DNA of 64,000 nt from Roseburia inulinivorans DSM 16841 (GTDB lineage: Bacteria; Bacillota; Clostridia; Lachnospirales; Lachnospiraceae), in assembly GCF_000174195.1 (NCBI RefSeq), contig NZ_ACFY01000040.1, positions 27,884 through 91,883 on the forward strand. Reading direction: 5' to 3'. Positions 38,325-47,549 of this stretch are shown one piece after another (within the stretch, counting starts at the first letter, position 1; each line of letters begins with the position of its first letter). Both the position numbers and the translations under genes were made by a program. The notes under the pieces are model-generated. The model made no database searches. It saw only the letters and a list, made by a program, of their open reading frames with translations, and was not told the origin of the DNA.

Positions 38325-38359
38325 GCCCTGAGGACGATTATGTTTTCAGGGCATTTTTT
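38325..38359 (+). terminator. Terminator after tsf
   Basis: GCCCTGA (38325-38331) pairs with TCAGGGC (38346-38352), extended by G-U and A-T pairs, then T6 at 38354-38359. Confidence 0.85.
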
Positions 38360-38393
38360 GTCGGTAATTTATAAAAATGGCTGTAAAATATTC

Positions 38394-38423
38394 TTGAAAA
38401 AGCCTTGCCAAATGTCTTATCAT
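38394..38423 (+). promoter_or_regulatory. Possible sigma-A promoter of the chemoreceptor gene
   Basis: -35 TTGAAA at 38394-38399, 18-base spacer, -10 TATCAT at 38418-38423. I looked for a sigma-28 motif (TAAA ... GCCGATAA) in the 38360-38508 gap and found none. Confidence 0.4.
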
Positions 38424-38508
38424 TGTGTCTGTAAAGAAGTTAACATAACTATTACAAACGTAGTGTTGATGTTACACAGACCAGAAAATAAGAAGGAGTG
38501 TTATAGTC

Positions 38509-40200
38509 ATGGAAACAAAAGAAAAAGTATCATTTATCCATTCCATCGCAGCGAAGATCATGCTAATGGTGGTTGTGATGGTGGCTTTATCGCTTATGGC
38601 GTGTATTTCAATCGCAAATGTAAGGGCTTCGGCGACAGTCAGCAATGTCAACGAGAAATTTATTTTGAGCCTTACGGAATCAGCGGCAAAAACATTGGAC
38701 AAGATTCCGGCAGAGGTAGATTTTTCCACCCAGTGTGCAGCTGTCATGCAGGATATGCGCATGGAGGGTGTGTCGTCTGCCTATGGATATCTTGTAGATT
38801 CTGACGGCACGATGCTTTATCATCCGACTGCAGATAAAATTGGAAAATCTGTGGAAAATGAGGTTGTAAAGGGCGTTGTGAGCCAGCTTCAATCAGGCAA
38901 TATCCCACAGGATGCGGTTGTAACCTATAATTTTAACGGAACAGTCAAATATGCTGCATATGCACTGACATCTGACCACAAGATTGTTGTGATGTCTGCA
39001 GATAAAGGTGAGATCATGGAACCAATCACCAATATGGTAAGGTTAATGCAGATTACTACGGGTGTCTGTCTGATCATCTGCTGTCTGGCTGCATTGGTTT
39101 TGACAAACATGATCACAAAACCAATTCACCAGCTGACTTATATTATTACGAGAACAGCTAATTTTGACTTTACCCATAATGCTAACAGCAGAAGATTATA
39201 CAGCAGAAAAGATGAGATTGGGATTATGGCAGCTGAAATGCATATTATGCGCAAAAATCTGCGTGATATGGTTGCCAGTATCCAGGATGCAGGACAGAAG
39301 ATCAATGAGAATGTGTCTGAGTTAAATGAGGTTACGGATACGGTGAACCAGATGTGTTCCGATAACTCGGCAACCAGCCAGCAGCTTGCTGCCGGTATGC
39401 AGGAGACAGCAGCGACAACTGTCACGATCAATGAGAATGTGTCCCAGATCAAGGGAGAAGCTGAAACTATCAATACCATGGCAGAGGAAGGTGCAAAGAA
39501 TTCAGAAACTGTTATGGATCGTGCTTTACAGCTTCGTACCAAGACTGTCACCGCAAGCAATAAGACAATGGAGATTTATAATTCTGTCAAGGAGAAAGCT
39601 GAAAAAGCAATTGAAGGCTCCAAAGCAGTTGAGAAGATCAATGAACTGACAGGAACTATCATGGAGATTTCTTCCCAGACAGGTCTTCTGGCTTTGAACG
39701 CATCCATCGAGGCGGCAAGAGCAGGAGAAGCAGGAAAAGGATTTGCTGTAGTTGCAACTGAAATTGGAAGCCTTGCAGACCAGACTTCCCAGGCAATTGC
39801 CAATATCAGTGCGATTGTAAAAGAAGTAAACGAGGCAGTCGGCAATATGTCGGAATGTCTGGAAGAGACAACAGAGTTCCTTGAGAAGAGCGTATCTGCT
39901 GATTACAAGGAATTTGAACAGGTAAGCGAACAGTACAAGGATGATGCGAATGTATTTAAGAGCAGCATGGAGGGAATCAAGACATCCATGGCGCAACTTG
40001 CAGGTGCGATCGAGCAGATCGCAAGTGCTTTGAGCGGCATCAACGATACGGTGGGTGAATCCTCTGTGGGCGTTACGGATATTGCAGAAAAAACTTCCGG
40101 CATGGTAGAGAAGACATCATCCGCAACAGATAAAGTAAAAGAATGTTATCAGTGTGTAGATGAGCTGAGAGATATTGTTACTAAATTTACATTAGAGTAA
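38509..40200 (+). CDS. Methyl-accepting chemotaxis protein
   Basis: Chemoreceptor of 563 residues. Helix 1 (about residues 14-36), a single Cache-type sensor domain (about 37-180; [20 protein letters not shown] is the classic Cache stretch), helix 2 (about 185-207), a HAMP region and the signalling coiled coil with tip sequence [20 protein letters not shown]. It has no CheR-binding pentapeptide at the C terminus. The ligand cannot be told from sequence. It stands alone between tsf and a deacetylase gene with its own promoter and terminator. Confidence 0.93.
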   Translation: METKEKVSFIHSIAAKIMLMVVVMVALSLMACISIANVRASATVSNVNEKFILSLTESAAKTLDKIPAEVDFSTQCAAVMQDMRMEGVSSAYGYLVDSDGTMLYHPTADKIGKSVENEVVKGVVSQLQSGNIPQDAVVTYNFNGTVKYAAYALTSDHKIVVMSADKGEIMEPITNMVRLMQITTGVCLIICCLAALVLTNMITKPIHQLTYIITRTANFDFTHNANSRRLYSRKDEIGIMAAEMHIMRKNLRDMVASIQDAGQKINENVSELNEVTDTVNQMCSDNSATSQQLAAGMQETAATTVTINENVSQIKGEAETINTMAEEGAKNSETVMDRALQLRTKTVTASNKTMEIYNSVKEKAEKAIEGSKAVEKINELTGTIMEISSQTGLLALNASIEAARAGEAGKGFAVVATEIGSLADQTSQAIANISAIVKEVNEAVGNMSECLEETTEFLEKSVSADYKEFEQVSEQYKDDANVFKSSMEGIKTSMAQLAGAIEQIASALSGINDTVGESSVGVTDIAEKTSGMVEKTSSATDKVKECYQCVDELRDIVTKFTLE

Positions 40201-40222
40201 CAGATTTGTAATTGGATGCGGA

Positions 40223-40256
40223 GGGGCAGAGCTGTTTTGACGGCTTGCCCCTTTTA
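40223..40256 (+). terminator. Terminator after the chemoreceptor gene
   Basis: GGGGCA (40223-40228) pairs with TGCCCC (40246-40251), with a further AGC/GCT pairing after a one-base bulge, then TTTT. Confidence 0.75.
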
Positions 40257-40324
40257 AAATAGGAAAATTCTGACAATAATTGCAATAATTTGAAAAAATC
40301 ATACGATTATATGCTGTTTTCTGC

Positions 40325-40352
40325 TTTGAAAAATCAAAAAATGTGTTACAAT
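40325..40352 (+). promoter_or_regulatory. Promoter of the deacetylase-bactofilin pair
   Basis: -35 TTTGAA (40325-40330), 16-base spacer, -10 TACAAT (40347-40352), 36 bases before the ATG. Confidence 0.45.
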
Positions 40353-40388
40353 AGATAGGAGACAAATGATAAGCTTGGGGGTTATTCC

Positions 40389-41372
40389 ATGCAGGATAAA
40401 GATACAGAGGCAATAAATAATCAAAGAAAACGAAGAAAAAGAATCGGACGGATTCGGAATGGTATTATAATGACGATTGCCGGATGGATCATCCTGTCGA
40501 TGATACTGATCATTGTTTTATTTGTGCAGGTAATAAAGATTCAGCATAAACTGGATAATATTGTGACAGTCAGTTCGAAGGAACAGGTTCAGCAGGAAAA
40601 TGCGCAGAAACCGGAAAGTGCCGGGGAGTCTGTTTATACCGATGTCACTGAAGCAACAGAGACACCAAAAACCTATGAGTCTGTGACACCGCCGGCTACC
40701 GGCATTTCAGAGGAAGAGAATCTTGCCGGGGATGGCGATATACATAAGGTTTACCTGACTTTCGAAGACGGGCCTTCTGATCATACCGGAGAGATTCTGG
40801 ACATATTGGCTCAATATGATGTGAAGGCAACTTTTTTTGTGGTCGGGAAAGAGGATGAAGAATCCCAGGCACTGTATCAGAGAATCGCAGATGAGGGACA
40901 TACGCTCGGCATGCATTCTTATTCCAACAAATACAGCCAGATCTATCAGTCAGATGAGGCATTTGAAGAAGATTTTGAACGCTTACGTGATGAATTGTAT
41001 CAGGTCACAGGAGTGAACAGTATTTACTATCGTTTCCCGGGTGGAAGCAGTAACCAGATCAGTAACGTACCAATGAGTGATTTTATCCATTACCTGAATG
41101 AACAGGGAGTTATTTATTATGACTGGAACGTTTCTGCGGGAGATGCAGCATCGAATGCATATTCATCCGAGGAAATAGTTGCGAATGTGATGGATGATGT
41201 AGTAAAATATAAAACGTCAGTTGTTTTGTTACATGACGCATCGGATAAGTCAGCAACGGTAGAGGCTTTAGCACCATTGATCGAGGCATTGAATGAAATG
41301 GGCGCTGAGATCCTGCCGATTGATGAAGATACATCAGTTATTCAATATGTGAAGGCAGACAGTATTGACTAA
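40389..41372 (+). CDS. Membrane-anchored NodB-like polysaccharide deacetylase with altered motifs
   Basis: 327 residues: cytoplasmic Arg/Lys-rich N terminus, one membrane helix (about residues 28-50), a Glu/Thr linker and an extracellular NodB domain from about residue 115. Motif 1 is TFEDGP (Glu126 where the family has the catalytic Asp; Asp127 kept). Motif 2 is HSYSN (His176 kept, Asn180 in place of the second metal His). Motif 3 RFPGGSS, motif 4 YYDWNVSAGDA and motif 5 VVLLHD are present. It may still act on peptidoglycan, but two altered positions make reduced or lost metal-dependent activity possible. Confidence 0.85.
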   Translation: MQDKDTEAINNQRKRRKRIGRIRNGIIMTIAGWIILSMILIIVLFVQVIKIQHKLDNIVTVSSKEQVQQENAQKPESAGESVYTDVTEATETPKTYESVTPPATGISEEENLAGDGDIHKVYLTFEDGPSDHTGEILDILAQYDVKATFFVVGKEDEESQALYQRIADEGHTLGMHSYSNKYSQIYQSDEAFEEDFERLRDELYQVTGVNSIYYRFPGGSSNQISNVPMSDFIHYLNEQGVIYYDWNVSAGDAASNAYSSEEIVANVMDDVVKYKTSVVLLHDASDKSATVEALAPLIEALNEMGAEILPIDEDTSVIQYVKADSID

Positions 41373-41395
41373 CTAAATATAAATGGAGGAAGATT

Positions 41396-42220
41396 ATGGG
41401 ATTTTTTAAAGATTTTAAAGATGATTTTTCACAGGCAGTGAATGAACTGATGCCGGGTGAGGACAATTTAGAAGATGGCGCAGCAAATGAAGATTTAGTT
41501 GTGAACACTTTGGAAAATGAAGTTGATGTTGAATCTGAACTTTCCAAATTAGACGGTCTTTTAGAGCAGGTGACTTCACAGACTGCAAAACAGCAGACTT
41601 CAGTGCAGGATCAGCCAGTTCCGTCCGTACCGCAGCCAAAGCCAGCAGGTGAAACAAAAATCGAACAGCCGGTGATCCCGGAAAATCATGTGAAAAACAC
41701 TCAGGAGGAAAGAAAAATGGCAGACAATATAACACCAGTTGTCAATGAAACAAAACCAGTATCAGATGAGGTATCTGTAATTACAGAGGGAACGATCATC
41801 AAAGGAGATATCGTATCCAACGGATCTTTAGACATCAGAGGAAACGTTCAGGGAGACATTGGATGTAACGGAAAACTTGTTGTAACAGGTACAGTAACAG
41901 GTAACAGCAATTCTTCTGAATTTTTTGCTGATGCAGCTAAGATTGAGGGAGAAGTCGTAAGCACAGGTACTGTTAAGATCGGACTTGGCTCTGTGATCAT
42001 TGGTAATGTAACATCTTCATCTGCAGTTATTGCAGGAGCAATCAAAGGAGATATTGATGTTCAGGGACCTGTTGTTGTCGATACATCCGCTGTTGTTATG
42101 GGTAACATCAAATCCCGTTCCGTACAGATCAACAATGGTGCAGTCATCGAAGGTTTCTGCTCCCAGTGCTACTCAGATGTTGATGTTGAGAGCCTTTTTG
42201 CTTCCAAGAATAATGAATAA
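41396..42220 (+). CDS. Bactofilin-family cytoskeletal protein with long N-terminal extension
   Basis: 274 residues. The C-terminal part (about residues 125-260) is a bactofilin beta-helix: repeated Gly/Val/Ile turns such as TIIKGDIVSNGSLDIRGNVQ and GDIGCNGKLVVTGTV. The N-terminal 105 residues are acidic and Gln/Pro-rich. A second ATG at 41717 has a consensus AGGAGG 8 bases upstream and would give a 167-residue protein, the usual bactofilin size. Bactofilins polymerise and often localise cell-wall enzymes; here the gene follows a wall deacetylase by 23 bases. Confidence 0.88.
   Translation: MGFFKDFKDDFSQAVNELMPGEDNLEDGAANEDLVVNTLENEVDVESELSKLDGLLEQVTSQTAKQQTSVQDQPVPSVPQPKPAGETKIEQPVIPENHVKNTQEERKMADNITPVVNETKPVSDEVSVITEGTIIKGDIVSNGSLDIRGNVQGDIGCNGKLVVTGTVTGNSNSSEFFADAAKIEGEVVSTGTVKIGLGSVIIGNVTSSSAVIAGAIKGDIDVQGPVVVDTSAVVMGNIKSRSVQINNGAVIEGFCSQCYSDVDVESLFASKNNE
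41703..41719 (+). promoter_or_regulatory. Internal ribosome-binding site and ATG in the bactofilin gene
   Basis: AGGAGG at 41703-41708, 8 bases before an in-frame ATG at 41717-41719, placed just before the conserved domain. It fits an internal start giving a short isoform. Confidence 0.5.
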
Positions 42221-42244
42221 TCCAGAAAGGAAATGGATGCATAA

Positions 42245-42940
42245 ATGAAACGAGTTTTTTTGAAATTAAGTGGAGAAGCATTAGCCGGTGAAAAACACAC
42301 TGGTTTTGATGAACCAACCGTTACAGAAGTTGCAAAACAGGTAAAGCAGATTGCAGATAAAGGAATCCAGATTGGTATTGTGATCGGTGGTGGTAATTTC
42401 TGGAGAGGAAGAACTTCCGAGACGATCGACAGACCTAAGGCGGATCAGATCGGTATGTTAGCAACCATTATGAACTGTATCTATGTATCTGAGATTTTCC
42501 GTTCTGTTGGAATGGATACAGAGATTTTTACACCATTTTTATGTGGAAGTATGACAAAGCTTTTCTCTAAAGATGAGGCAGATAAATGTTTCAATGAGGG
42601 AAAGATTGTTTTCTTTGCAGGTGGAACAGGTCATCCTTATTTTTCTACCGATACGGGAATCGTATTACGCGCAATTGAGATGGAAGCAGAAGGTATTTAT
42701 CTTGCAAAGGCAATTGATGGTGTCTATGACAGTGATCCGAAGCTGAATCCGGCTGCTAAGAAGTATGATGAGGTATCTATTCAGGAGGTAATTGACCAGA
42801 AGCTCGCTGTAGTAGATCTTACAGCATCCATTATGTGCATGGAAAACAAGATGCCGATGTATGTGTTCGGATTAAATGAAGAAAATAGTATTGTAAAGGC
42901 CATGAGTGGAGAATTTAATGGCACAAAGGTAACAGTTTAG
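42245..42940 (+). CDS. pyrH: UMP kinase
   Basis: Phosphorylates UMP to UDP. 231 residues of the amino-acid-kinase fold: MKRVFLKLSGEALAGE, then IGIVIGGGNFWRGR, FAGGTGHPYFSTDT and AIDGVYDSDPKLNP. It sits before frr in the conserved tsf-pyrH-frr order, here split from tsf by three genes. Confidence 0.97.
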   Translation: MKRVFLKLSGEALAGEKHTGFDEPTVTEVAKQVKQIADKGIQIGIVIGGGNFWRGRTSETIDRPKADQIGMLATIMNCIYVSEIFRSVGMDTEIFTPFLCGSMTKLFSKDEADKCFNEGKIVFFAGGTGHPYFSTDTGIVLRAIEMEAEGIYLAKAIDGVYDSDPKLNPAAKKYDEVSIQEVIDQKLAVVDLTASIMCMENKMPMYVFGLNEENSIVKAMSGEFNGTKVTV

Positions 42941-43004
42941 GAGGCTAAATCCTCTCCTCACTCGGAGTTCGGATTTTTGCTTCGCAAAAACAAGGAGGAT
43001 TAAT

Positions 43005-43556
43005 ATGGACGAGAGATTAGTTCAGTTCGATGAGAAAATGCAGAAAACAATGAACAATTTATCAGAGGAATTTGGAAGTATCCGTGCCGGACGTGCCAAT
43101 CCACATGTTCTTGATAAATTGAGAGTTGATTATTACGGAACACCAACACCTATCCAGCAGGTGGCAAACGTAAATGTTCCGGAACCTAGAATGATTCAGA
43201 TTCAGCCATGGGAAGCTTCTATGGTAAAAGAGATTGAGAAAGTGATCATGACATCTGATCTTGGAATCAATCCTACCAATGATGGAAAGACAATCCGTCT
43301 TTTATTCCCAGAACTGACAGAGGAAAGACGTAAAGATCTTGCAAAAGACGTAAAGAAGAAAGGTGAGAGTGCAAAAGTAGCCATTCGTAATATTCGTCGT
43401 GATGCAAATGATTCCTTCAAGAAACTTGCAAAAGAGGATGTTTCAGAAGATGAAATCAAAGCATTGGAAGAAAATGCTCAGAAGATGACAGATAAATATA
43501 TTGCAGCTGTCGATGAAGCAGTAGAAGTTAAAACAAAAGAAATTTTAACTGTATAA
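43005..43556 (+). CDS. frr: Ribosome recycling factor
   Basis: 183 residues, splits post-termination ribosomes. Signature GSIRAGRANPHVLDKLRVDY and the C-terminal helix KALEENAQKMTDKYIAAVDE are typical. A strong AAGGAGG precedes the ATG. A small 7-base-pair hairpin (TTTTTGC/GCAAAAA) lies in the 64-base gap after pyrH. Confidence 0.97.
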   Translation: MDERLVQFDEKMQKTMNNLSEEFGSIRAGRANPHVLDKLRVDYYGTPTPIQQVANVNVPEPRMIQIQPWEASMVKEIEKVIMTSDLGINPTNDGKTIRLLFPELTEERRKDLAKDVKKKGESAKVAIRNIRRDANDSFKKLAKEDVSEDEIKALEENAQKMTDKYIAAVDEAVEVKTKEILTV

Positions 43557-43582
43557 ATAAATTGACAGAATAAAAGAAAGAG

Positions 43583-43613
43583 TGGGGGCATGAGAAAATC
43601 GTGTCCTCATTTT
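43583..43613 (+). terminator. Terminator after frr
   Basis: An 11-base-pair stem with three G-U pairs (43583-43593 with 43599-43609), a GAAAA loop, then TTTT. The rest of the gap to uppS (43614-43712) shows no clear promoter. Confidence 0.65.
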
Positions 43614-43712
43614 CGTAACTAATAAAAGAACAATATTTTGCAATGACAGCGGAACAGAAGGATCACAAAGTTTTGTGCCGTTTGACTGGAACAGAAAGGA
43701 TAAACAGAGAGC

Positions 43713-44432
43713 ATGAAGATCCCACAACATGTAGCAATTATATTAGATGGAAATGGAAGATGGGCAAAAAGCAAAGGAATGCCAAGAAATTACGGACATA
43801 CGGTCGGGGCTAAGAATGTGGAGACGGTCTGCCAGGCAGCCCATGATATGGGAATAAAATACCTTACCTTATATGCTTTTTCTACCGAGAACTGGAACCG
43901 GCCGGATAACGAAGTAAATGCATTGATGAAATTACTGGAATCTTATCTGAAAAACTGTATTAAAACTGCGGATAAGAATAATATGCGTGTCCGGGTGATC
44001 GGAGATACCACAAAGCTCAGTGAGAAGTTTCAAAATCAGATCAAAGAATTGGAGTCTGCATCTGCACACAATGATGGTTTGAATCTGCAGATTGCGATCA
44101 ATTATGGAAGCCGAGATGAGATGCTCCGGGGCATGCGGAAAATGTATGCAGATCTCCGTGACGGCAAATTGCAGGAAAACGAGATTGATGAGACACATTT
44201 TGAAGCTTATCTGGATACGAAAGATATTCCGGATCCGGATCTGTTGATCCGCACCAGTGGGGAACAGCGCTTATCGAATTATCTCTTATGGCAGCTGGCT
44301 TACAGTGAATTTTATTTTACGGAAGTTCCATGGCCGGACTTCCATAAAGAAGAATTAGAAAAGGCAGTTGAAGCATATAATAAACGTGACCGCAGGTTTG
44401 GCGCACTCTCAGAGGAGGATGGAGAAATATAA
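43713..44432 (+). CDS. uppS: Undecaprenyl diphosphate synthase
   Basis: Cis-prenyltransferase making the lipid carrier for wall synthesis. 239 residues with the conserved N-terminal HVAIILDGNGRWAKSKGMPR and the C-terminal RTSGEQRLSNYLLWQLAYSE. Its stop overlaps the cdsA ATG by one base. Confidence 0.97.
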   Translation: MKIPQHVAIILDGNGRWAKSKGMPRNYGHTVGAKNVETVCQAAHDMGIKYLTLYAFSTENWNRPDNEVNALMKLLESYLKNCIKTADKNNMRVRVIGDTTKLSEKFQNQIKELESASAHNDGLNLQIAINYGSRDEMLRGMRKMYADLRDGKLQENEIDETHFEAYLDTKDIPDPDLLIRTSGEQRLSNYLLWQLAYSEFYFTEVPWPDFHKEELEKAVEAYNKRDRRFGALSEEDGEI

Positions 44433-45238
44433 TGTTTAAGACAAGATTATTAAGTGGAATCGTGTTAGTGATCGCAGCACTGGTTCTGATCATTACAGGC
44501 GGAGATGTTCTGCTGATCTCAACACTGATTATTTCCTATATTGGTATGTTTGAATTATATCGCATTTTTCACATTGAAAAAGAGGCGGTTGGAATCATTG
44601 GTTATCTGGCAGCGACCGTGTATTATTGTAATCTGAAATTTGCATTTTTGCCGGATACAATGGTGTTTGTATTAGGTGTTTTGATTCTTATGATGTTCGC
44701 ATATGTATTTACATATCCGAAGTATAAGACGGAACAGGTACTTGCAGCATTTTTTGGCGTGTTCTATGTTGCTGTGATGCTGTCGTATGTGTATCAGACA
44801 CGTATGATTGAGGCAGGTGCCTACATTGTATGGCTTGTTTTTTTGTGCTCCTGGGGATGCGACACCTGTGCATACTGTGTAGGAATGTTGATTGGGAAAC
44901 ATAAAATGTCGCCAAAATTAAGTCCGAAGAAATCAGTGGAGGGTGCTGTCGGCGGTGTTGTAGGTGCAGCGCTTCTTACGATTATTTATGGCATGATCTT
45001 TAAAAGTGCCATGCAGATTGATCAGACACATGTCTGGATTATGGCAGGAATCAGTGCGGTTGGAGCTTTAATCTCTATGGTGGGGGATCTGACTGCATCC
45101 GCCATCAAGCGTAATTATGAGATCAAAGATTATGGAAAACTGATTCCGGGGCACGGTGGTATTTTAGACCGTTTTGACAGTGTGATCTTTACTGCACCGA
45201 TCATTTATTTCCTTGCAGTGAACTTTATTAAATTATAA
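44432..45238 (+). CDS. cdsA: Phosphatidate cytidylyltransferase
   Basis: Makes CDP-diacylglycerol for phospholipids. 268 residues, about seven membrane helices. The family signature near the C terminus is SAIKRNYEIKDYGKLIPGHG followed by GILDRFDS. Coupled to uppS by a one-base overlap. Confidence 0.96.
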   Translation: MFKTRLLSGIVLVIAALVLIITGGDVLLISTLIISYIGMFELYRIFHIEKEAVGIIGYLAATVYYCNLKFAFLPDTMVFVLGVLILMMFAYVFTYPKYKTEQVLAAFFGVFYVAVMLSYVYQTRMIEAGAYIVWLVFLCSWGCDTCAYCVGMLIGKHKMSPKLSPKKSVEGAVGGVVGAALLTIIYGMIFKSAMQIDQTHVWIMAGISAVGALISMVGDLTASAIKRNYEIKDYGKLIPGHGGILDRFDSVIFTAPIIYFLAVNFIKL

Positions 45239-45257
45239 GATAAGGAAAACATAAAAT

Positions 45258-46397
45258 ATGAAAAAAATTGCAATTTTAGGTTCTACCGGTTCTATCGGTA
45301 CACAGACACTCGATATTGTAAGAGAGCAGGGGGATATTCAGGTAGTGGCAATGGCTGCCGGAAGTAATATCAGTTTGTTAGAAGCACAGATGAGGGAGTT
45401 CAGACCATCTCTTGTCAGTGTATGGGATGAAAAAAAGGCATCAGAACTTCGTACAAATACAAAAGACCTCGGCATAAAAATCGTGTCTGGCATGGAAGGA
45501 CTTCTTGAAGTATCGGTGATTCCGGAGAGTGAGATTTTAGTGACTGCAATTGTTGGTATGCTTGGAATCAGACCAACGATTGCTGCAATTAAAGCAGGAA
45601 AGAAAATTGCTTTGGCAAACAAGGAAACACTTGTCACTGCCGGACATATTATTATTCCGCTTGCAAAGGAATACAAGGTGCCAATTCTTCCGGTGGACAG
45701 CGAACACAGTGCGATTTTCCAGTCGTTGCAGGGTGCCGGAGATAATAAGATCAGCAGGATTTTACTGACAGCTTCCGGTGGACCGTTCCGTGGAAGAAAA
45801 GCAGATGAACTTAAGAATATTCAGGTGGAAGATGCCCTGAAACATCCAAACTGGAGCATGGGAAGAAAAATCACGATTGATTCTTCCACATTGGTAAATA
45901 AAGGACTGGAAGTGATGGAAGCAAAATGGCTCTTTGATGTGGCTTTAGATCAGATTCAGGTTGTAGTACATCCGCAGAGTGTCATTCATTCTGCTGTAGA
46001 GTATCAGGATGGAGCAGTGATCGCACAGCTTGGCACGCCGGATATGAGACTTCCAATCCAGTATGCACTTTATTATCCGGAGCGCCGGAATCTTTCGGGC
46101 AGGAGACTGGATCTGTTTGAAATTGCAGATCTTACCTTCGAGAAGCCGGATACCGATACATTTCGCGGGCTTGCACTTGCATATCAGGCAATGGAAAAGG
46201 GCGGAAATATTCCGACTGTGTACAATGCTGCCAATGAGAAAGCGGTCAGTCTGTTTTTAGACCGGAAGATTTCTTATCCGGAGATCACAGAGTTGATCGA
46301 GGCATGTATGGAAAATGCAGAGTTTATCGATCATCCGGATGTGGATGAAATTTTGGGGACAGAAGCAGCTGCTTATGAGTTTATTGAAAAAAGATGA
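45258..46397 (+). CDS. dxr: 1-deoxy-D-xylulose-5-phosphate reductoisomerase
   Basis: Second step of the MEP isoprenoid pathway. 379 residues. NADPH site LGSTGSIGTQTLDIV at the N terminus, active-site segments LPVDSEHSAIFQ and LTASGGPFRG, and the HPNWSMGRKITIDSSTLVNK signature. Feeds precursors to UppS; ispG of the same pathway lies two genes on. Confidence 0.97.
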   Translation: MKKIAILGSTGSIGTQTLDIVREQGDIQVVAMAAGSNISLLEAQMREFRPSLVSVWDEKKASELRTNTKDLGIKIVSGMEGLLEVSVIPESEILVTAIVGMLGIRPTIAAIKAGKKIALANKETLVTAGHIIIPLAKEYKVPILPVDSEHSAIFQSLQGAGDNKISRILLTASGGPFRGRKADELKNIQVEDALKHPNWSMGRKITIDSSTLVNKGLEVMEAKWLFDVALDQIQVVVHPQSVIHSAVEYQDGAVIAQLGTPDMRLPIQYALYYPERRNLSGRRLDLFEIADLTFEKPDTDTFRGLALAYQAMEKGGNIPTVYNAANEKAVSLFLDRKISYPEITELIEACMENAEFIDHPDVDEILGTEAAAYEFIEKR

Positions 46398-46452
46398 GTG
46401 CAAAATAAAACGCATTTAAAAATGCAACAAGACATCAGGAAAGGTTTTTTAC

Positions 46453-47493
46453 ATGAAAATTATTATCGCATTACTGATATTCAGCATTATTATCCTGTTT
46501 CATGAACTGGGACATTTTTTGCTTGCAAAGGCAAATGGAATCCGTGTCAATGAATTTTCACTTGGATTAGGACCTACACTTTTCGGAATCCAGAAAGGTG
46601 AGACAAAATACTCCATCAAACTGCTTCCATTTGGAGGAGCCTGCATGATGGAGGGAGAGGATTCGGAAAGCCAGGATAACAAAGCGTTTAACAACAAATC
46701 TGTCTGGGCAAGGATCAGCGTTGTAGCTGCGGGACCAATTTTTAATTTTATCATGGCCTTTATCTTCTCTTTTATTCTTGTCTGCTGCACCGGATATGAT
46801 CTTCCGGTACTCTCAGATGTGAGTGAGGGTTATGCCGCAGAGGAAGCGGGACTTCAGGCAGGTGATACGATTGTAAAAATGGGAAATAAACATATTCATT
46901 TTTACCGTGAGGTGAGTGCATATTCCATGTACCATGCCGGAGAACCGGTGAAAGTAACTTATGAGCGGGATGGAGAACGTTACACAACGGAACTCACTCC
47001 AAAATATGATGAGACCACCGGAAGATATTTATATGGATTTATTGGAATGGCAGCCAGAGAGAAGACAACAAACAATGTATTCACGCTGGCAAAATACAGT
47101 GCTTACGAGGTGGAGTACTGGATCTATACGACACTTGGAAGCTTAAAGATGCTCTTTACCGGAGGCGTTACCGTCAATGATATGAGTGGTCCGGTAGGAA
47201 TTGTCAGTGCAATCGGAGACAGCTATGAGCAGAGTGTTTCCTACGGCTACTTCTATGCATTCCTGCAAATGCTGTATATCAGTATCCTGCTTTCTGCGAA
47301 CCTTGGTGTCATGAACCTTCTGCCACTCCCGGCACTCGACGGTGGAAGACTTGTATTTTTGCTGGTAGAGGCGATCCGTGGCAAAAAAGTTGACCCGGAA
47401 AAAGAGGGCATGGTACATTTTGCCGGTATCATGATATTGTTTGCACTCATGATACTGATCATGTTTAACGACATTCGTAAGTTGTTTATGTAG
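46453..47493 (+). CDS. rseP: RIP-type zinc metalloprotease RseP (RasP)
   Basis: Intramembrane site-2 protease, 346 residues. Zinc motif HELGH at residues 17-21 in the first helix, a PDZ domain (about residues 115-190, GYAAEEAGLQAGDTIVKMG) and the second catalytic motif NLLPLPALDGGR near residue 290. In Firmicutes it cuts anti-sigma factors and signal-peptide remnants. Confidence 0.95.
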   Translation: MKIIIALLIFSIIILFHELGHFLLAKANGIRVNEFSLGLGPTLFGIQKGETKYSIKLLPFGGACMMEGEDSESQDNKAFNNKSVWARISVVAAGPIFNFIMAFIFSFILVCCTGYDLPVLSDVSEGYAAEEAGLQAGDTIVKMGNKHIHFYREVSAYSMYHAGEPVKVTYERDGERYTTELTPKYDETTGRYLYGFIGMAAREKTTNNVFTLAKYSAYEVEYWIYTTLGSLKMLFTGGVTVNDMSGPVGIVSAIGDSYEQSVSYGYFYAFLQMLYISILLSANLGVMNLLPLPALDGGRLVFLLVEAIRGKKVDPEKEGMVHFAGIMILFALMILIMFNDIRKLFM

Positions 47494-47549
47494 ATTAGAA
47501 AAAGTTTCGCAATTATCCAGTAAGAATTTATACGAAAGGGAGAAGAACA

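Noticed and set aside
38360..38508. Sigma-28 promoter for the chemoreceptor gene
   Set aside because: TAAA elements occur but no GCCGATAA-like -10 at the right spacing.
38340..38804. Open frame of 154 codons overlapping the start of the chemoreceptor gene
   Set aside because: It begins inside the tsf terminator, has no ribosome site and lies in another frame of a clear receptor gene.
42941..43004. Terminator between pyrH and frr
   Set aside because: The TTTTTGC/GCAAAAA hairpin is weak and lacks a following T tract; the two genes are probably co-transcribed.
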